Positions 7,188-15,734 of a stretch of DNA of 19,175 nucleotides are shown piece by piece. Position 1 is the first letter of the stretch. Each line of letters starts with the position of its first letter. Source of the DNA: JBAYJM01 sp041665065 (GTDB taxonomy: Bacteria > Patescibacteriota > Patescibacteriia > 2-01-FULL-39-33); contig JBAYJM010000021.1 of assembly GCA_041665065.1 (NCBI GenBank), positions 1-19,175 on the forward strand. Reading direction: 5' to 3'. The notes below the pieces were generated by a model. It made no database searches, was not told the origin of the DNA, and was given only the letters and a program-made list of their open reading frames with translations. The translations under genes and the position numbers were made by a program.

Positions 7188-9158
7188 TTATTTTACAATT
7201 TCAATTTTATTTAAAGGCATATCATTACCTATTTTGTAAGAATCATTGCGTAAATAAAATTGAAAGCTATAATTTCCTGAACCACTTAGAACTTCAACTT
7301 CTACTAAAACATCTACCTCCTCCCCCGTCTTAACCATAAACGACTTATTCAAAACATGTAACCTAACTCTTAGTTTTTGATAATTTTTAACAGCTATAAA
7401 TATATTTTCTCCGAAAGTCCAGTCAACAACTCCGGTATTTTTTATCTTCAAGCGAACTACTTGTTTTTCTCCCGACCTAAATAGGGCTGGCACGTCTTGT
7501 GACAAAAATTGAAAGTCCAATTGTGCTTTATATAAACTGCCAGCATCATTGGAATATATTGCATCTGATTGCAAGGTATCTTCCCATTTCTGAGGGTCAG
7601 AAACTTTCATAATAGAATTCTTAATTAAATTGTATTTTTGCCTTAATTCATTGGAGTTTTTTAAAACCAAATAAAGCTTTTTTTGTTTTTTATCAAAAAA
7701 GACATCCTGGTAGCTTCTAATTTCAGGAATAATTGAATCAACATTGTAGCCATTATCATTGGCCAACTTAATTAATTCCATTGTTTGAGGGCTTATGTAT
7801 CTTATATCACTTCTAAGATCAAAAAATGGCGTTCCATAAAATTTAGTTTTATATATAAAAATTGGAGGATATATTAGTGTGGCCAAAAAAATCAATAGGA
7901 AAAATAAAATAATGGGTATAAATAAAGATTTTTTTACTATATGTAAATAACCATAAGCAATTAAAATGCTTAGAGGAAAAATTGCAAATGCCATCGTCCT
8001 AAATGGATCAATTAAAGTATTACCCAATGCGTTATTCGATAAAAAAAATGGCAAAGCAATGAGCCAAAATAATAAAGGAAAAAAACTCAACAGCAAGAAT
8101 TTATCCAAAATTTTAATTTTATAATAAAAAAAGCCAATATAAATAAAAACAATAAACAACAAAAATATAAACCAAATTTGCAAAGGATAATCAATGGGCA
8201 ACATTTTTAAACTGACAAATGATAGTATGGCAAGTATGCCCAAAGCAACCGCCAACATAGTAAATTTATTTTTAAATCTTTGCAAATCAACTTTTTTAAG
8301 AAAGAAAAATAATATGGCAGCTAAAAACAAACCCACAATAAATAATAGAAAATATATAGGTGACTGCCTTATTAAATCAAAAATAAAAACAAAAGGAGCC
8401 CTAAAGAAGATAGTCCAATAAGCCATAATCGCCAGAGAAAAAAGACTAATCGTAGTAATAATTCCCCTTTTAACCGCATTCCAATTATCCACTAAAAAGG
8501 TGCTATAAAAAATAATCCACAGCAAGGCCATAAGTGATGACCAGTGATGGGTCATCACAATAAGCAATAAAGAAATTGCCAATCCTATTTTAACCGACTT
8601 GCTGCCTAGATCACCTCTGATAAATTTATCATATAAATAGATTATCAAGGGAAATAAGAATAAGCCGATTGTTTCCCGAACCGGTTGAGCGCTCCAATAA
8701 ATATGCGGACCAAAAACACTGATGAAAAAAATTGCCCACAAACATTGCTTGGCTTTGAAAAAGTTTTTTAAGAATTTATAAAATACAAATAAGCCAATAA
8801 CCGAAAATATCTGCGGAACAAAAAGAAAAACTTTCATCGCATCAAATCCTAATCTGCTAATAGAATAAACTATTAAATGTAAAACGGGAAATGACCCAAA
8901 ATTACCATAACTGCCAAAGAAGTTTATCTGGTGTTTTTCAATCAAAAATTTAACTTGCTGGAAATCCCTGATTCCATCTTCAGTAAAGGGTATTGTATAG
9001 CCTAAAGTATAAGGCAAGGTTCTTAAAATATATGCCAAAATTAAAATTAAAAAAAGAATAAAATATTCACTACGCACATTTTTTTTGATAATCACAAAAC
9101 AATGGCCCAAAACAGCCATTAACTTACCAATTAAAATTTTAAAACTATTATAATTCAC
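7188..9158 (-). CDS. GT-C-like membrane glycosyltransferase with C-terminal Ig-like domain
   Basis: 656 residues, polytopic membrane protein. After an N-terminal membrane segment (about 33-50), the first outer loop carries an acidic pair (FTEDGIRDFQQ, Glu60-Asp61), the place where GT-C enzymes keep their catalytic or metal-binding acid. About ten more hydrophobic segments follow to residue ~435, with THHW (203-206) and DPFRTMAF (384-391). Residues ~440-545 are soluble and end in IYSNDAGSLYK, a typical finish for this fold. Residues ~546-656 add a beta domain with VVRLKIKNTGVVDW, resembling the Ig-like central domain of NBR1-type proteins, probably on the outer face. The start is GTG, one base after the TAA of the gene before it (TAAtGTG), suggesting coupled translation; no good Shine-Dalgarno is seen. 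The likely role is transfer of sugar from a lipid-phosphate carrier to a glycan or protein. Acceptor unknown; an export or polymerase role is not excluded. Confidence 0.8.
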   Translation of the reverse strand: MNYNSFKILIGKLMAVLGHCFVIIKKNVRSEYFILFLILILAYILRTLPYTLGYTIPFTEDGIRDFQQVKFLIEKHQINFFGSYGNFGSFPVLHLIVYSISRLGFDAMKVFLFVPQIFSVIGLFVFYKFLKNFFKAKQCLWAIFFISVFGPHIYWSAQPVRETIGLFLFPLIIYLYDKFIRGDLGSKSVKIGLAISLLLIVMTHHWSSLMALLWIIFYSTFLVDNWNAVKRGIITTISLFSLAIMAYWTIFFRAPFVFIFDLIRQSPIYFLLFIVGLFLAAILFFFLKKVDLQRFKNKFTMLAVALGILAILSFVSLKMLPIDYPLQIWFIFLLFIVFIYIGFFYYKIKILDKFLLLSFFPLLFWLIALPFFLSNNALGNTLIDPFRTMAFAIFPLSILIAYGYLHIVKKSLFIPIILFFLLIFLATLIYPPIFIYKTKFYGTPFFDLRSDIRYISPQTMELIKLANDNGYNVDSIIPEIRSYQDVFFDKKQKKLYLVLKNSNELRQKYNLIKNSIMKVSDPQKWEDTLQSDAIYSNDAGSLYKAQLDFQFLSQDVPALFRSGEKQVVRLKIKNTGVVDWTFGENIFIAVKNYQKLRVRLHVLNKSFMVKTGEEVDVLVEVEVLSGSGNYSFQFYLRNDSYKIGNDMPLNKIEIVK

Positions 9159-9159
9159 A

Positions 9160-10302
9160 TTATTTATCTTTTATCCCTAAAATACTCAACATAAAAGCCG
9201 ATGATATTGTTTGAATTCCTATAATAATCAATGTAAGAGCCAGAATTGAGTTTTTAATTTCCAAAAGACTGCCAAAATTACTTTTAACCCAACTTATAAA
9301 TATGGCAAGAAAAATCACACAACCCAAGAATAAAAATATAAAACCGATAGCAATTCCCTTTTCTAAAGTAAAATAACGATAGGATAAATTCAATATTTTG
9401 TTTTCTTCAGATAAATGCGTCAATGCATACGTCTTGGCAAAAAGAGCAAAAAAAATCAACTGATATCCAATAATTAGAATAAGGGAGGCAATAAACATGG
9501 GATGATATTGAAATTGAAGTCCGCCGATTTTTATTGCACTAAAATATAATAATACTAATAACACAAATCCAAATAAAAATAATACAATTCCTGGGATAAA
9601 AAATAAAAAGTTTGGATTATAAAGCAACATAAATCTTAAGTGACGCCAACCATCAGGAATCGGCTTTAATTTGGATTTTCCCTTGCGCGGATAATATGAA
9701 ATTGGTAATTCAGTTATTTTTAATCTCCTCTTTATAGCTTTTATAATCATCTCTGAAGCGAATTCCATGCCCGTAGTTTGTAAATTCATTAAGCTAAAAG
9801 CCTGGCTTTTAACAGCTCGCATACCACAATGTGCATCGCTTATACCAGTTCCAAAAAAAAGCCTCATCATGGCTGATAAAAATGGATTGCCAATATGTCT
9901 ATTAGCCCAAGGCATGGAGCCGGGAATTATCTTATTACCAAAACGATTACCAATAACCAGATCGTAACCGGATTCTAGCTTTTTCAAAAAAATAGGAATC
10001 TCATTAAAATCGTATGTGCCATCTACATCCGCTAAAAATAAATATCGCCCCTTAGCAACTTTAAATCCCTCTAAATACGCAGAGCCATATCCCTCTCTAT
10101 TGTGCTTAACCAACATAACACCAAAAGATTTAGCAATTTCCGGAGACCGATCGCTTGAGGAATCTGAAACAATTACCTCCGCATCAATATTATTTACATT
10201 TAACACTTCCCCAATCTGGTCCAAACAATGGGCCAGCGATTCCTCTTCATTCCGGCAAGGAAGGATGATGCTTAATTTTATTTGTTTATCTTCTGATCCC
10301 AT
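9160..10302 (-). CDS. GT2 polyprenyl-phosphate sugar synthase, DPM1-like, with four C-terminal membrane segments
   Basis: 380 residues. The N-terminal GT2 domain has SIILPCRNEEESL (11-23), SDSSSDRSPEIA (46-57) and the DxD-type metal/nucleotide site ADVDGTYDF (91-99). It also has YDLVIGNRF (112-120), ISDAHCGMRA (153-162) and YYPRKGKSKLKPIPDGWRH (202-220), a set typical of dolichol/undecaprenyl-phosphate mannose or glucose synthases. Four hydrophobic segments follow (about 231-253, 267-290, 312-337 and 350-372). The predicted reaction is NDP-sugar + polyprenyl phosphate giving polyprenyl-P-sugar at the inner face of the membrane. It sits between two GT-C-like genes, the class of enzyme that uses such donors, so the three look like one module. 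ATG start, 15 bases after the upstream gene's stop, with no clear Shine-Dalgarno. The identity of the sugar cannot be read. Confidence 0.88.
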   Translation of the reverse strand: MGSEDKQIKLSIILPCRNEEESLAHCLDQIGEVLNVNNIDAEVIVSDSSSDRSPEIAKSFGVMLVKHNREGYGSAYLEGFKVAKGRYLFLADVDGTYDFNEIPIFLKKLESGYDLVIGNRFGNKIIPGSMPWANRHIGNPFLSAMMRLFFGTGISDAHCGMRAVKSQAFSLMNLQTTGMEFASEMIIKAIKRRLKITELPISYYPRKGKSKLKPIPDGWRHLRFMLLYNPNFLFFIPGIVLFLFGFVLLVLLYFSAIKIGGLQFQYHPMFIASLILIIGYQLIFFALFAKTYALTHLSEENKILNLSYRYFTLEKGIAIGFIFLFLGCVIFLAIFISWVKSNFGSLLEIKNSILALTLIIIGIQTISSAFMLSILGIKDK

Positions 10303-10317
10303 TATATTTTAAATTTT

Positions 10318-11790
10318 TTACTTTACACGATAAAGATAATTACTGTTGTTTTTATAAACCAATTGACTGAAATCACAATCAATTATAAATGGAGCTATTA
10401 TATATTTAACATTATATTTTTGAATAATCTTTCCAGGATTATCACAGCTTTGGGATAGATAAAAAGCTTCGACATCTTTTCTATTGCCATAAAAAACCAA
10501 ATCGCCGACAGGATCTTTATGGGCAATTGAAAACATAGCCGTTGAAATCATTGGGGTCGCCATCACAGTAGACCGCGGAAATTGTGATAGATAAGTCAGC
10601 ATTTCCCTATCATCTTTTTCTACAACCCTATAAAGTTCAAATCGTTTTGACACATAATAATAGCTAAAAAAAGTGATAAATATTACGCCAGCGGAAACAA
10701 AGAAAATCGTAAGATCCCTGACCGAATACTTATATCTAATATCCAAAGGAATTTTATCTACGATTTTGAGAAACCATTTTATAATCGAATAAAACCCAAA
10801 AGCGCTCAAAAACGGCAAAGCAATAATAAAATAATACAAATTTCGTTGATAAGGACTCAGATAAGAGACTCCGGTCAATCTATATATAATCATCATACAA
10901 AAAACCGCAATTGGCCAAATCAAATAAATTGAATATTTTTTGTATTCTTTCTTGAAAATCAAAAAGAGTGCCCCTATAACTGCCAAAAGATAACCAATCC
11001 AGCTATACAGAGCAAATAATGACATCTTATCTTCCACAACCCCCCAGCCATATCGAAATTGAACGTTATATATAATACTCGGTATAATTCCCAGCCAGGT
11101 AGTGCCGAAAACATATTTATAAAAAAGCAACCCCGCCAAAATTACCGCCAATAAAAGGTAAATAAAAAGACTGTTTTTTAATACTTTTTTATAATGGAAT
11201 AAACAATAGACTATTAATGCGGGAATTGAAAAAAGAACCGAAATAGAATGGATGGGAATCAATAAAAGCATCAATGCCATTCCAACTAGGAGATATTTCT
11301 TATTATATTTTTCTATCCCCTCGGTAATAAAATAAAAATAAAGGAAAATAATCGGCAAAGCAAACGATAACGGCGTAAAGAACCAAATACCAGTAATATT
11401 TACATTAGATTTAATTGAAGCAAAAAATACTATTGATAGCCAAGCCAACCAAAAATTATTGCTCTTTTTATAAATAACAAAAAATAAGGCCAGGATCGAT
11501 AATACGGCCCAAATGGCGGGAAAAAACTGATATACTGAAACTAGATTAAATACAAAGGAAAAGAGAAAAAGAAAAAAATGAAAGCCAATCTCAATGCCCG
11601 TAAATTTATTCGCTTGTTCCATACGCAAAACCTGAAAATATTCTCCATAATTACCCAATCTAATGGATTCACTGATATGATGCCATTCATCGACATGGTA
11701 AGGAAAATGATAATCTAAATGAATTTTAAAAACCACGAAAAAAACGACCACAGCCGTTAAAGCGATTAAGAGATACTGCCATTTTTTCAT
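10318..11790 (-). CDS. GT-C-like polytopic membrane glycosyltransferase
   Basis: 490 residues from the chosen ATG at 11790. The frame can be read back to a TTG at 11877, adding 29 residues, but the ATG directly precedes the first membrane segment (MKKWQYLLIALTAVVVFFVV) and is the more natural start. The first outer loop has FPYHVDEWHHISESI with Asp34-Glu35, the acidic pair expected of GT-C enzymes. Roughly ten hydrophobic segments follow. The C-terminal part is soluble and ends with KYIIAPFIIDCDFSQLVYKN, then YLYRV, as in many PMT/ArnT-like and related proteins, where a short domain follows the last membrane segment. It is the first gene of the three-gene minus-strand set and is divergent from the sulfotransferase. 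Its substrate is unknown, presumably a lipid-linked sugar made by the next gene's product. Confidence 0.78.
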   Translation of the reverse strand: MKKWQYLLIALTAVVVFFVVFKIHLDYHFPYHVDEWHHISESIRLGNYGEYFQVLRMEQANKFTGIEIGFHFFLFLFSFVFNLVSVYQFFPAIWAVLSILALFFVIYKKSNNFWLAWLSIVFFASIKSNVNITGIWFFTPLSFALPIIFLYFYFITEGIEKYNKKYLLVGMALMLLLIPIHSISVLFSIPALIVYCLFHYKKVLKNSLFIYLLLAVILAGLLFYKYVFGTTWLGIIPSIIYNVQFRYGWGVVEDKMSLFALYSWIGYLLAVIGALFLIFKKEYKKYSIYLIWPIAVFCMMIIYRLTGVSYLSPYQRNLYYFIIALPFLSAFGFYSIIKWFLKIVDKIPLDIRYKYSVRDLTIFFVSAGVIFITFFSYYYVSKRFELYRVVEKDDREMLTYLSQFPRSTVMATPMISTAMFSIAHKDPVGDLVFYGNRKDVEAFYLSQSCDNPGKIIQKYNVKYIIAPFIIDCDFSQLVYKNNSNYLYRVK

Positions 11791-11903
11791 AGGAAAACCA
11801 CTATTAATATAAGCATATTTTATATTTTTTTCACCTTTTTGTCCATCTAATAACTTGTAAAATAAACCTATATACAATAAATCTTCTGAGGCACGTAATT
11901 ACT

Positions 11904-11931
11904 TTGATATTTATGATATTTATACTAAAAT
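11904..11931 (+). promoter_or_regulatory. Candidate sigma-70-type promoter for the sulfotransferase
   Basis: TTGATA (11904-11909), a 16-base spacer and TAAAAT (11926-11931) lie 64 bases before the ATG at 11996. The whole 11791-11995 stretch between the divergent genes is AT-rich and must also hold the promoter of the minus-strand genes. There, read on the minus strand, TTGGAG-16-TATTTT and similar weak pairs occur, but none stands out. AT-rich DNA yields such matches by chance. Confidence 0.3.
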
Positions 11932-11995
11932 ACTTAGATAAACAATTGCTCCAAAAAGCGACAATCAACCGCGATTAGTAATCTTATTTTTATTT

Positions 11996-12976
11996 ATGGA
12001 AAAAACAGATATTATAACCAAAAAACCACTATATTTTTTTCTTCATATCCCAAAAACAGGTGGTACGACGATTAATCAAGGATTAGTCTCTAACCATAAA
12101 GATGGGGAAGTTATTTTTCTAGGAAAAGATTTATTAGGAAATAAAACAAGTAAAAATGAAATAAAAAAATACCTAAATTCTATCCCAGCCGATAAAAAAA
12201 AGATTATAAAAGTGATTACTGGTCACGCTGTTTATTACGGCTTACATGAAATTTTTCCGGAACGCGAACCGCGCTATATAGCTTGTTTTCGTCATCCAGT
12301 CACTCTTACAATTTCCAGTTATAATTACAATTTAGGCCTTCTTAAAAAGAGTAATTTCAATTTTCCCGATGCCTCAACACAAGAACTCTATGATGCAAAA
12401 ACATTGACCTTTGAAGAGGCGTTATTTAAATACGGCAACAGCCTTAATTCAACATTTAAATTCTTAGTTAGCCGATTATTTAATGATAATTATCTAAACG
12501 ATGAAGATTGTTTTTTTTCTAATGAAAGCGAAAATAAAATACTTCTAAAAAAAATAAAAGAAAGACTATCGCATTTCTATTTTTTGGGAATCACTGAAAA
12601 ATCTCAGGATGACTTCTTATTTATTGCCGATAAATTAGGCATTACTAAATACATGCCGAGAGAAAATATTTCAACAAAGTTTTTTTCTCTTACGGATAAT
12701 TTATTAATTAAAGATAATATTCAAAAATTTAATTTGTTAGATCAAAATTTATACGATTATGCTTTAAGTATTAATAATAAATATAAACAAAATAATCCGG
12801 ATTTTAACTTAAGTGTTAAAAAAATGAATAAAATGTTTATTTTAAATCTGGTTATCGATATGTTTAATATAAAACATTATCCACAAAATATCTATCGTTT
12901 TTCCAATTTTCTTAAACAAAAATCAAAAAAATATGCGCTTTTAGTAAAGTTAATAAAAAATTTATTACCTCATTAA
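11996..12976 (+). CDS. Sulfotransferase (Sulfotransfer_2-like, PAPS-dependent)
   Basis: 326 residues, soluble, without signal peptide. The 5'-phosphosulfate-binding loop is FLHIPKTGGTT (15-24; Lys20, Thr21, Gly22-23, Thr24). The 3'-phosphate-binding motif is YIACFRHPVTLTISSYNY (94-111; Arg99, Ser107/Ser108). Both are at the expected places for cytosolic and Golgi-type carbohydrate sulfotransferases such as the heparan 2-O and chondroitin families. The reaction would be transfer of sulfate from PAPS to a hydroxyl of a glycan or small molecule. It is alone on the plus strand between two minus-strand glycan gene sets, and its stop is only 18 bases from the stop of the deacetylase gene. No Shine-Dalgarno is seen before the ATG. 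PAPS synthesis genes are not in the window. The C-terminal third (from about 200) is Lys/Asn-rich and not informative. Acceptor unknown. Confidence 0.87.
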   Translation: MEKTDIITKKPLYFFLHIPKTGGTTINQGLVSNHKDGEVIFLGKDLLGNKTSKNEIKKYLNSIPADKKKIIKVITGHAVYYGLHEIFPEREPRYIACFRHPVTLTISSYNYNLGLLKKSNFNFPDASTQELYDAKTLTFEEALFKYGNSLNSTFKFLVSRLFNDNYLNDEDCFFSNESENKILLKKIKERLSHFYFLGITEKSQDDFLFIADKLGITKYMPRENISTKFFSLTDNLLIKDNIQKFNLLDQNLYDYALSINNKYKQNNPDFNLSVKKMNKMFILNLVIDMFNIKHYPQNIYRFSNFLKQKSKKYALLVKLIKNLLPH

Positions 12977-12994
12977 ATATTAAGGCATTATAAA

Positions 12995-13678
12995 TTATTT
13001 GTTAATTAATTTTAATGTCATTTCTCTTACAGTTTTTATATTAAATTCCTCCATAAGCAACAATTCATAAATTTTTTTAAAATATTTACTAGGCCACGGA
13101 CAATACCCTTCATTATCAAGGCCATGCGCCCTGATTATCAACCAGCAATCAGAGGGCATTTTATTAAGTTCTAGCATTACATCTTCCATCATAAGTCCTC
13201 CCTCAAATGGATCGAAGGAAATAAGTTCTGAAAAATTGATATTTTCTAGTAAATTATAACTATTTTTACCATTACATAACCTAACAGAATCATAGGGCAT
13301 TTGACTTGATGATTTAAGACCATAAGGCATTGCCAATGAATAAGGCCCTGAACCAAAATTCCTGATAAAATTCAATGATTCTAAATACTCGCTAAAATCA
13401 TCGGTATCTGGTCCGACATGAGACATGGTATGTGAACCAATTTCATGGCCATATTCAGAAATTTGTTTCCATTGTTTAATATCGCCGTGGTCTGCACCTA
13501 TATTAAATTTATCTTTAATATCCGTGAAATCACGGTTAAGCCATTTTGAAACGATATAAAATGTCGCCTTATTAGGATATATGATATTATGGATTTTTTT
13601 TGCACTATTAATAAATCCATCATCAAATGTAAATGAAACATAACGATTAATTTTTTGTTTTTTAAATAAATTAAGCAT
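12995..13678 (-). CDS. Short NodB-type polysaccharide/carbohydrate deacetylase
   Basis: 227 residues. Motif 1 is SFTFDDG (15-21; Asp19 likely base, Asp20 metal ligand), and motif 2 is HEIGSHTMSH (78-87; His83 and His87 metal ligands). Motif 3 is reduced to LAMPYG (115-120), lacking the usual Arg of RxPxG, and a late RAHGLDNEG (183-191) supplies the catalytic-type His185. This is the carbohydrate esterase 4 fold: metal-dependent removal of an N- or O-acetyl from a sugar. There is no signal peptide, so it probably acts inside the cell on a precursor, and it is compact for the family. It is the last gene of the right-hand operon. Its ATG overlaps the end of the preceding GT2 gene by eight bases (13671-13678), so translation is probably coupled. 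Confidence 0.88.
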   Translation of the reverse strand: MLNLFKKQKINRYVSFTFDDGFINSAKKIHNIIYPNKATFYIVSKWLNRDFTDIKDKFNIGADHGDIKQWKQISEYGHEIGSHTMSHVGPDTDDFSEYLESLNFIRNFGSGPYSLAMPYGLKSSSQMPYDSVRLCNGKNSYNLLENINFSELISFDPFEGGLMMEDVMLELNKMPSDCWLIIRAHGLDNEGYCPWPSKYFKKIYELLLMEEFNIKTVREMTLKLINK

Positions 13679-14714
13679 GGGCTTGTTTTGAAATATTTCT
13701 CATATATAATAACTGCTTATAAATCTTAATTTTAGTCTTCATCAGCATTAAAACATTACCTCTTAAAAAAAACGATACCTCTAAAGGTAAAAAGAATGAT
13801 TCTCTCAAAATAAAATTCAGACTAAAAATTGACAGACTAATATCTAAATTTCTTTTTATAATACATCGAGTCAAATAAGATAAATTATAATTTTTGACAG
13901 ATGCAATAATGCTTTTTTTGCTATAACTTTTATCCACATTACGATCGATTGATGAGGCGCGATAATGCTTAATTGGAAATCTATCTATAAAAAATTTAAA
14001 ATCAGGCCAGAAAGCCCTTATCTGTCCGACAAGATCCTTATCCTCGTGAAGAAGGCGGATATTTTCATTAAAGCTTACATAATCAAAAAGTTTTTTTCTA
14101 ATTGAAATATTTCCCGTTGCCACATTCCCCTCCCCAAAGAGATCAACTTTACCGTTTTCTTCATGCAACAATAATTTTTCCAAGACAACGTCATAAATTT
14201 GCCCCTGTCCCATAAAAAAATTACCTTGGCTATGAAATTTGTATGTGCGACTCAACCAATTTTCATCAACTTCGCAGTCATCATCCATAAACATCAATAA
14301 TTCTCCACTCGCCTCCTTAATTCCCCTATTGCGTCCAGCAGAAGCGCCAATTTTATCTTCCTGAAAAATTTTTACCAGTTTGTTTTTTTCAACATATTGT
14401 TGCAAATATAAATAAGTATCATCTGTAGAATTATTATCAATAATAATTATCTCGTAGGGCAAATCATTAAATTGAAGGCACTCTAAGCTGGTCAAGGCAT
14501 ATTTTTTAAGGGCGTCCAGACGATTTCTAGTTGTAATTATAATTGAAATTTTAGTAATTTGATCTCCAATAATTTTTGCAACGGTTTTCTGAACTATTTC
14601 GATGAGTAATGTTTTTTTATTATATTTTTTATTCATTTTCTCATATATTTTAAAGGGAAAATAATAAATATAATCCTTTATCTCTTTTGGTAATAATTTC
14701 AGCAAGTTACTCAT
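13671..14714 (-). CDS. GT2 family glycosyltransferase
   Basis: 347 residues. About 55 residues precede the GT-A domain, which starts at ISIIITTRNRLDAL (56-69). EIIIIDNNSTDDT (88-100) binds the nucleotide, and the run GASAGRNRGIKEASG (123-137) is typical of GT2. MDDDCEVDENWL (143-154; Asp144-146) is the metal-binding DxD site. A later HEDKDL matches the place of the catalytic-base acidic motif. No membrane segment is convincing, although the C-terminal region has hydrophobic patches that may lie on the membrane. The role is transfer of a sugar from an NDP-sugar to a growing glycan at the inner face of the membrane; donor and acceptor cannot be read. Its ATG shares the four bases ATGA (14711-14714) with the upstream GT2 gene's stop. 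Confidence 0.88.
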   Translation of the reverse strand: MSNLLKLLPKEIKDYIYYFPFKIYEKMNKKYNKKTLLIEIVQKTVAKIIGDQITKISIIITTRNRLDALKKYALTSLECLQFNDLPYEIIIIDNNSTDDTYLYLQQYVEKNKLVKIFQEDKIGASAGRNRGIKEASGELLMFMDDDCEVDENWLSRTYKFHSQGNFFMGQGQIYDVVLEKLLLHEENGKVDLFGEGNVATGNISIRKKLFDYVSFNENIRLLHEDKDLVGQIRAFWPDFKFFIDRFPIKHYRASSIDRNVDKSYSKKSIIASVKNYNLSYLTRCIIKRNLDISLSIFSLNFILRESFFLPLEVSFFLRGNVLMLMKTKIKIYKQLLYMRNISKQAHA

Positions 14715-15730
14715 ACAATTTTGCTTAATTCAAATATTTTCTTATCAGATATTTTTCTTATTTTCTGAATCTTTTTCCTTAATTTTAAAGTCCTTGGTAA
14801 ATTATTCAAATTCCAATAAAAAGCCAAAAGTGGAATCGATAAAAATTTAAATCGCTCCATAAAAGATTTTTTGCTATCTAATAACTGTACCAATTTACCA
14901 TTCTCTATTTTCCTATTCAATAAATATCCGGCTGGATATAGAATCAAATAATCTAATATAATAATTGGCAAAGCTTTAATAATATTTTTCAATTCGTAAT
15001 TTTTTAAAATAGTGTAAAATGAATTTCGTCGGCAAAGATATATTTTTTTAAACTGATATTTATTCCAAGTAGCACTTCCCTTATGATAAACTAAAGCACT
15101 GGGCTCAAAAATAATTTTATAACCTAATAAATTAGCGCGATAGCCCCAATCAAGATCTTCAAAATATGAATAATAGTTTTCATCTAGAAATCCGACAGCT
15201 AGAAATGATTCGCTTTTTATTAAAGTAGCACCCCAACAGCTAGCTAACACATATCTGTGTAAATTTTTAACTTCTAATTTTTCCTTATTAAAATTAATAT
15301 CAAGACCATAGCCGACAAAAGTAAATTTTCCGCCTTGGCTATTAATCACATTAGGCCGATCATAAAAAAGCATATTGGAGGCGACTGCTGCAATATTTTT
15401 TTCTGACTCAACCGCCACAATAAGATTTTTAAGCCAATCTTTGTCGACTTTAGTGTCGTTATTTAAAATAGCTATGTAAACAGGCTGATATTTATCTAGA
15501 GAATAATTGATTCCATAATTTACAGCCCTAGCAAAGCCCAGATTTATTTTTAAAGCAACAACCTCTATAGCAGGAAACCTTGCATTAATAAAACTAACAC
15601 CGCCATCCGTTGAACAATCATCTATTACTATAATTTTTATCTTTTGGTAGGTTTGGCTAATTAATGAAGATAAGCATTCTTGAAGGTGGCTTATACCATT
15701 AAAATTTATAACCAGAACAACAGTTTCCAT
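14711..15730 (-). CDS. GT2 family glycosyltransferase, rhamnosyltransferase (WbbL)-like
   Basis: 339 residues. The domain begins at once with VVLVINFNGISHLQECL (4-20). KIIVIDDCSTDGG (32-44), NLGFARAVNYGI (63-74) and AILNNDTKVDKDWL (87-100; Asn-Asn-Asp in place of DxD) follow. ASCWGATLIKSESF (163-176), FLDENYYSYFEDLDWGYRAN (181-200) and LVYHKGSAT complete the set. The NND site and the FDE..F.Y.EDvDwc.R pattern are hallmarks of the WbbL/rhamnosyltransferase branch of GT2, which often extends O-antigen or cell-wall oligosaccharides. A hydrophobic patch (about 247-265, ALPIIILDYLILYPAGYLL) may hold it on the membrane. ATG start, four bases after the stop of the mini-ligase gene. The actual sugar is not certain to be rhamnose. 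Confidence 0.9.
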   Translation of the reverse strand: METVVLVINFNGISHLQECLSSLISQTYQKIKIIVIDDCSTDGGVSFINARFPAIEVVALKINLGFARAVNYGINYSLDKYQPVYIAILNNDTKVDKDWLKNLIVAVESEKNIAAVASNMLFYDRPNVINSQGGKFTFVGYGLDINFNKEKLEVKNLHRYVLASCWGATLIKSESFLAVGFLDENYYSYFEDLDWGYRANLLGYKIIFEPSALVYHKGSATWNKYQFKKIYLCRRNSFYTILKNYELKNIIKALPIIILDYLILYPAGYLLNRKIENGKLVQLLDSKKSFMERFKFLSIPLLAFYWNLNNLPRTLKLRKKIQKIRKISDKKIFELSKIV

Positions 15731-15734
15731 GTTT

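Noticed and set aside
9853..9860. A8/T8 runs (9853-9860 and 12511-12518) as phase-variation sites
   Set aside because: Such runs are frequent in AT-rich coding DNA, and both genes are intact and not obviously variable types.
11787..11816. Nine-codon minus-strand leader ORF (MLILIVVFL) whose TGA overlaps the ATG at 11790, with AAGGTG upstream
   Set aside because: Such tiny hydrophobic ORFs are common by chance in AT-rich DNA and the AAGGTG-to-ATG distance of 15 bases is long. There is no sign of attenuation structures.
11788..11877. TTG at 11877 as start of the GT-C-like gene
   Set aside because: It would add 29 hydrophilic residues with no family look and has no Shine-Dalgarno. The ATG at 11790 directly precedes the first membrane segment. 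Not fully excluded.
12977..12994. Terminator between the convergent sulfotransferase and deacetylase genes
   Set aside because: Only a six-bp all-AT stem with a long loop can be drawn nearby; it is too weak to call.
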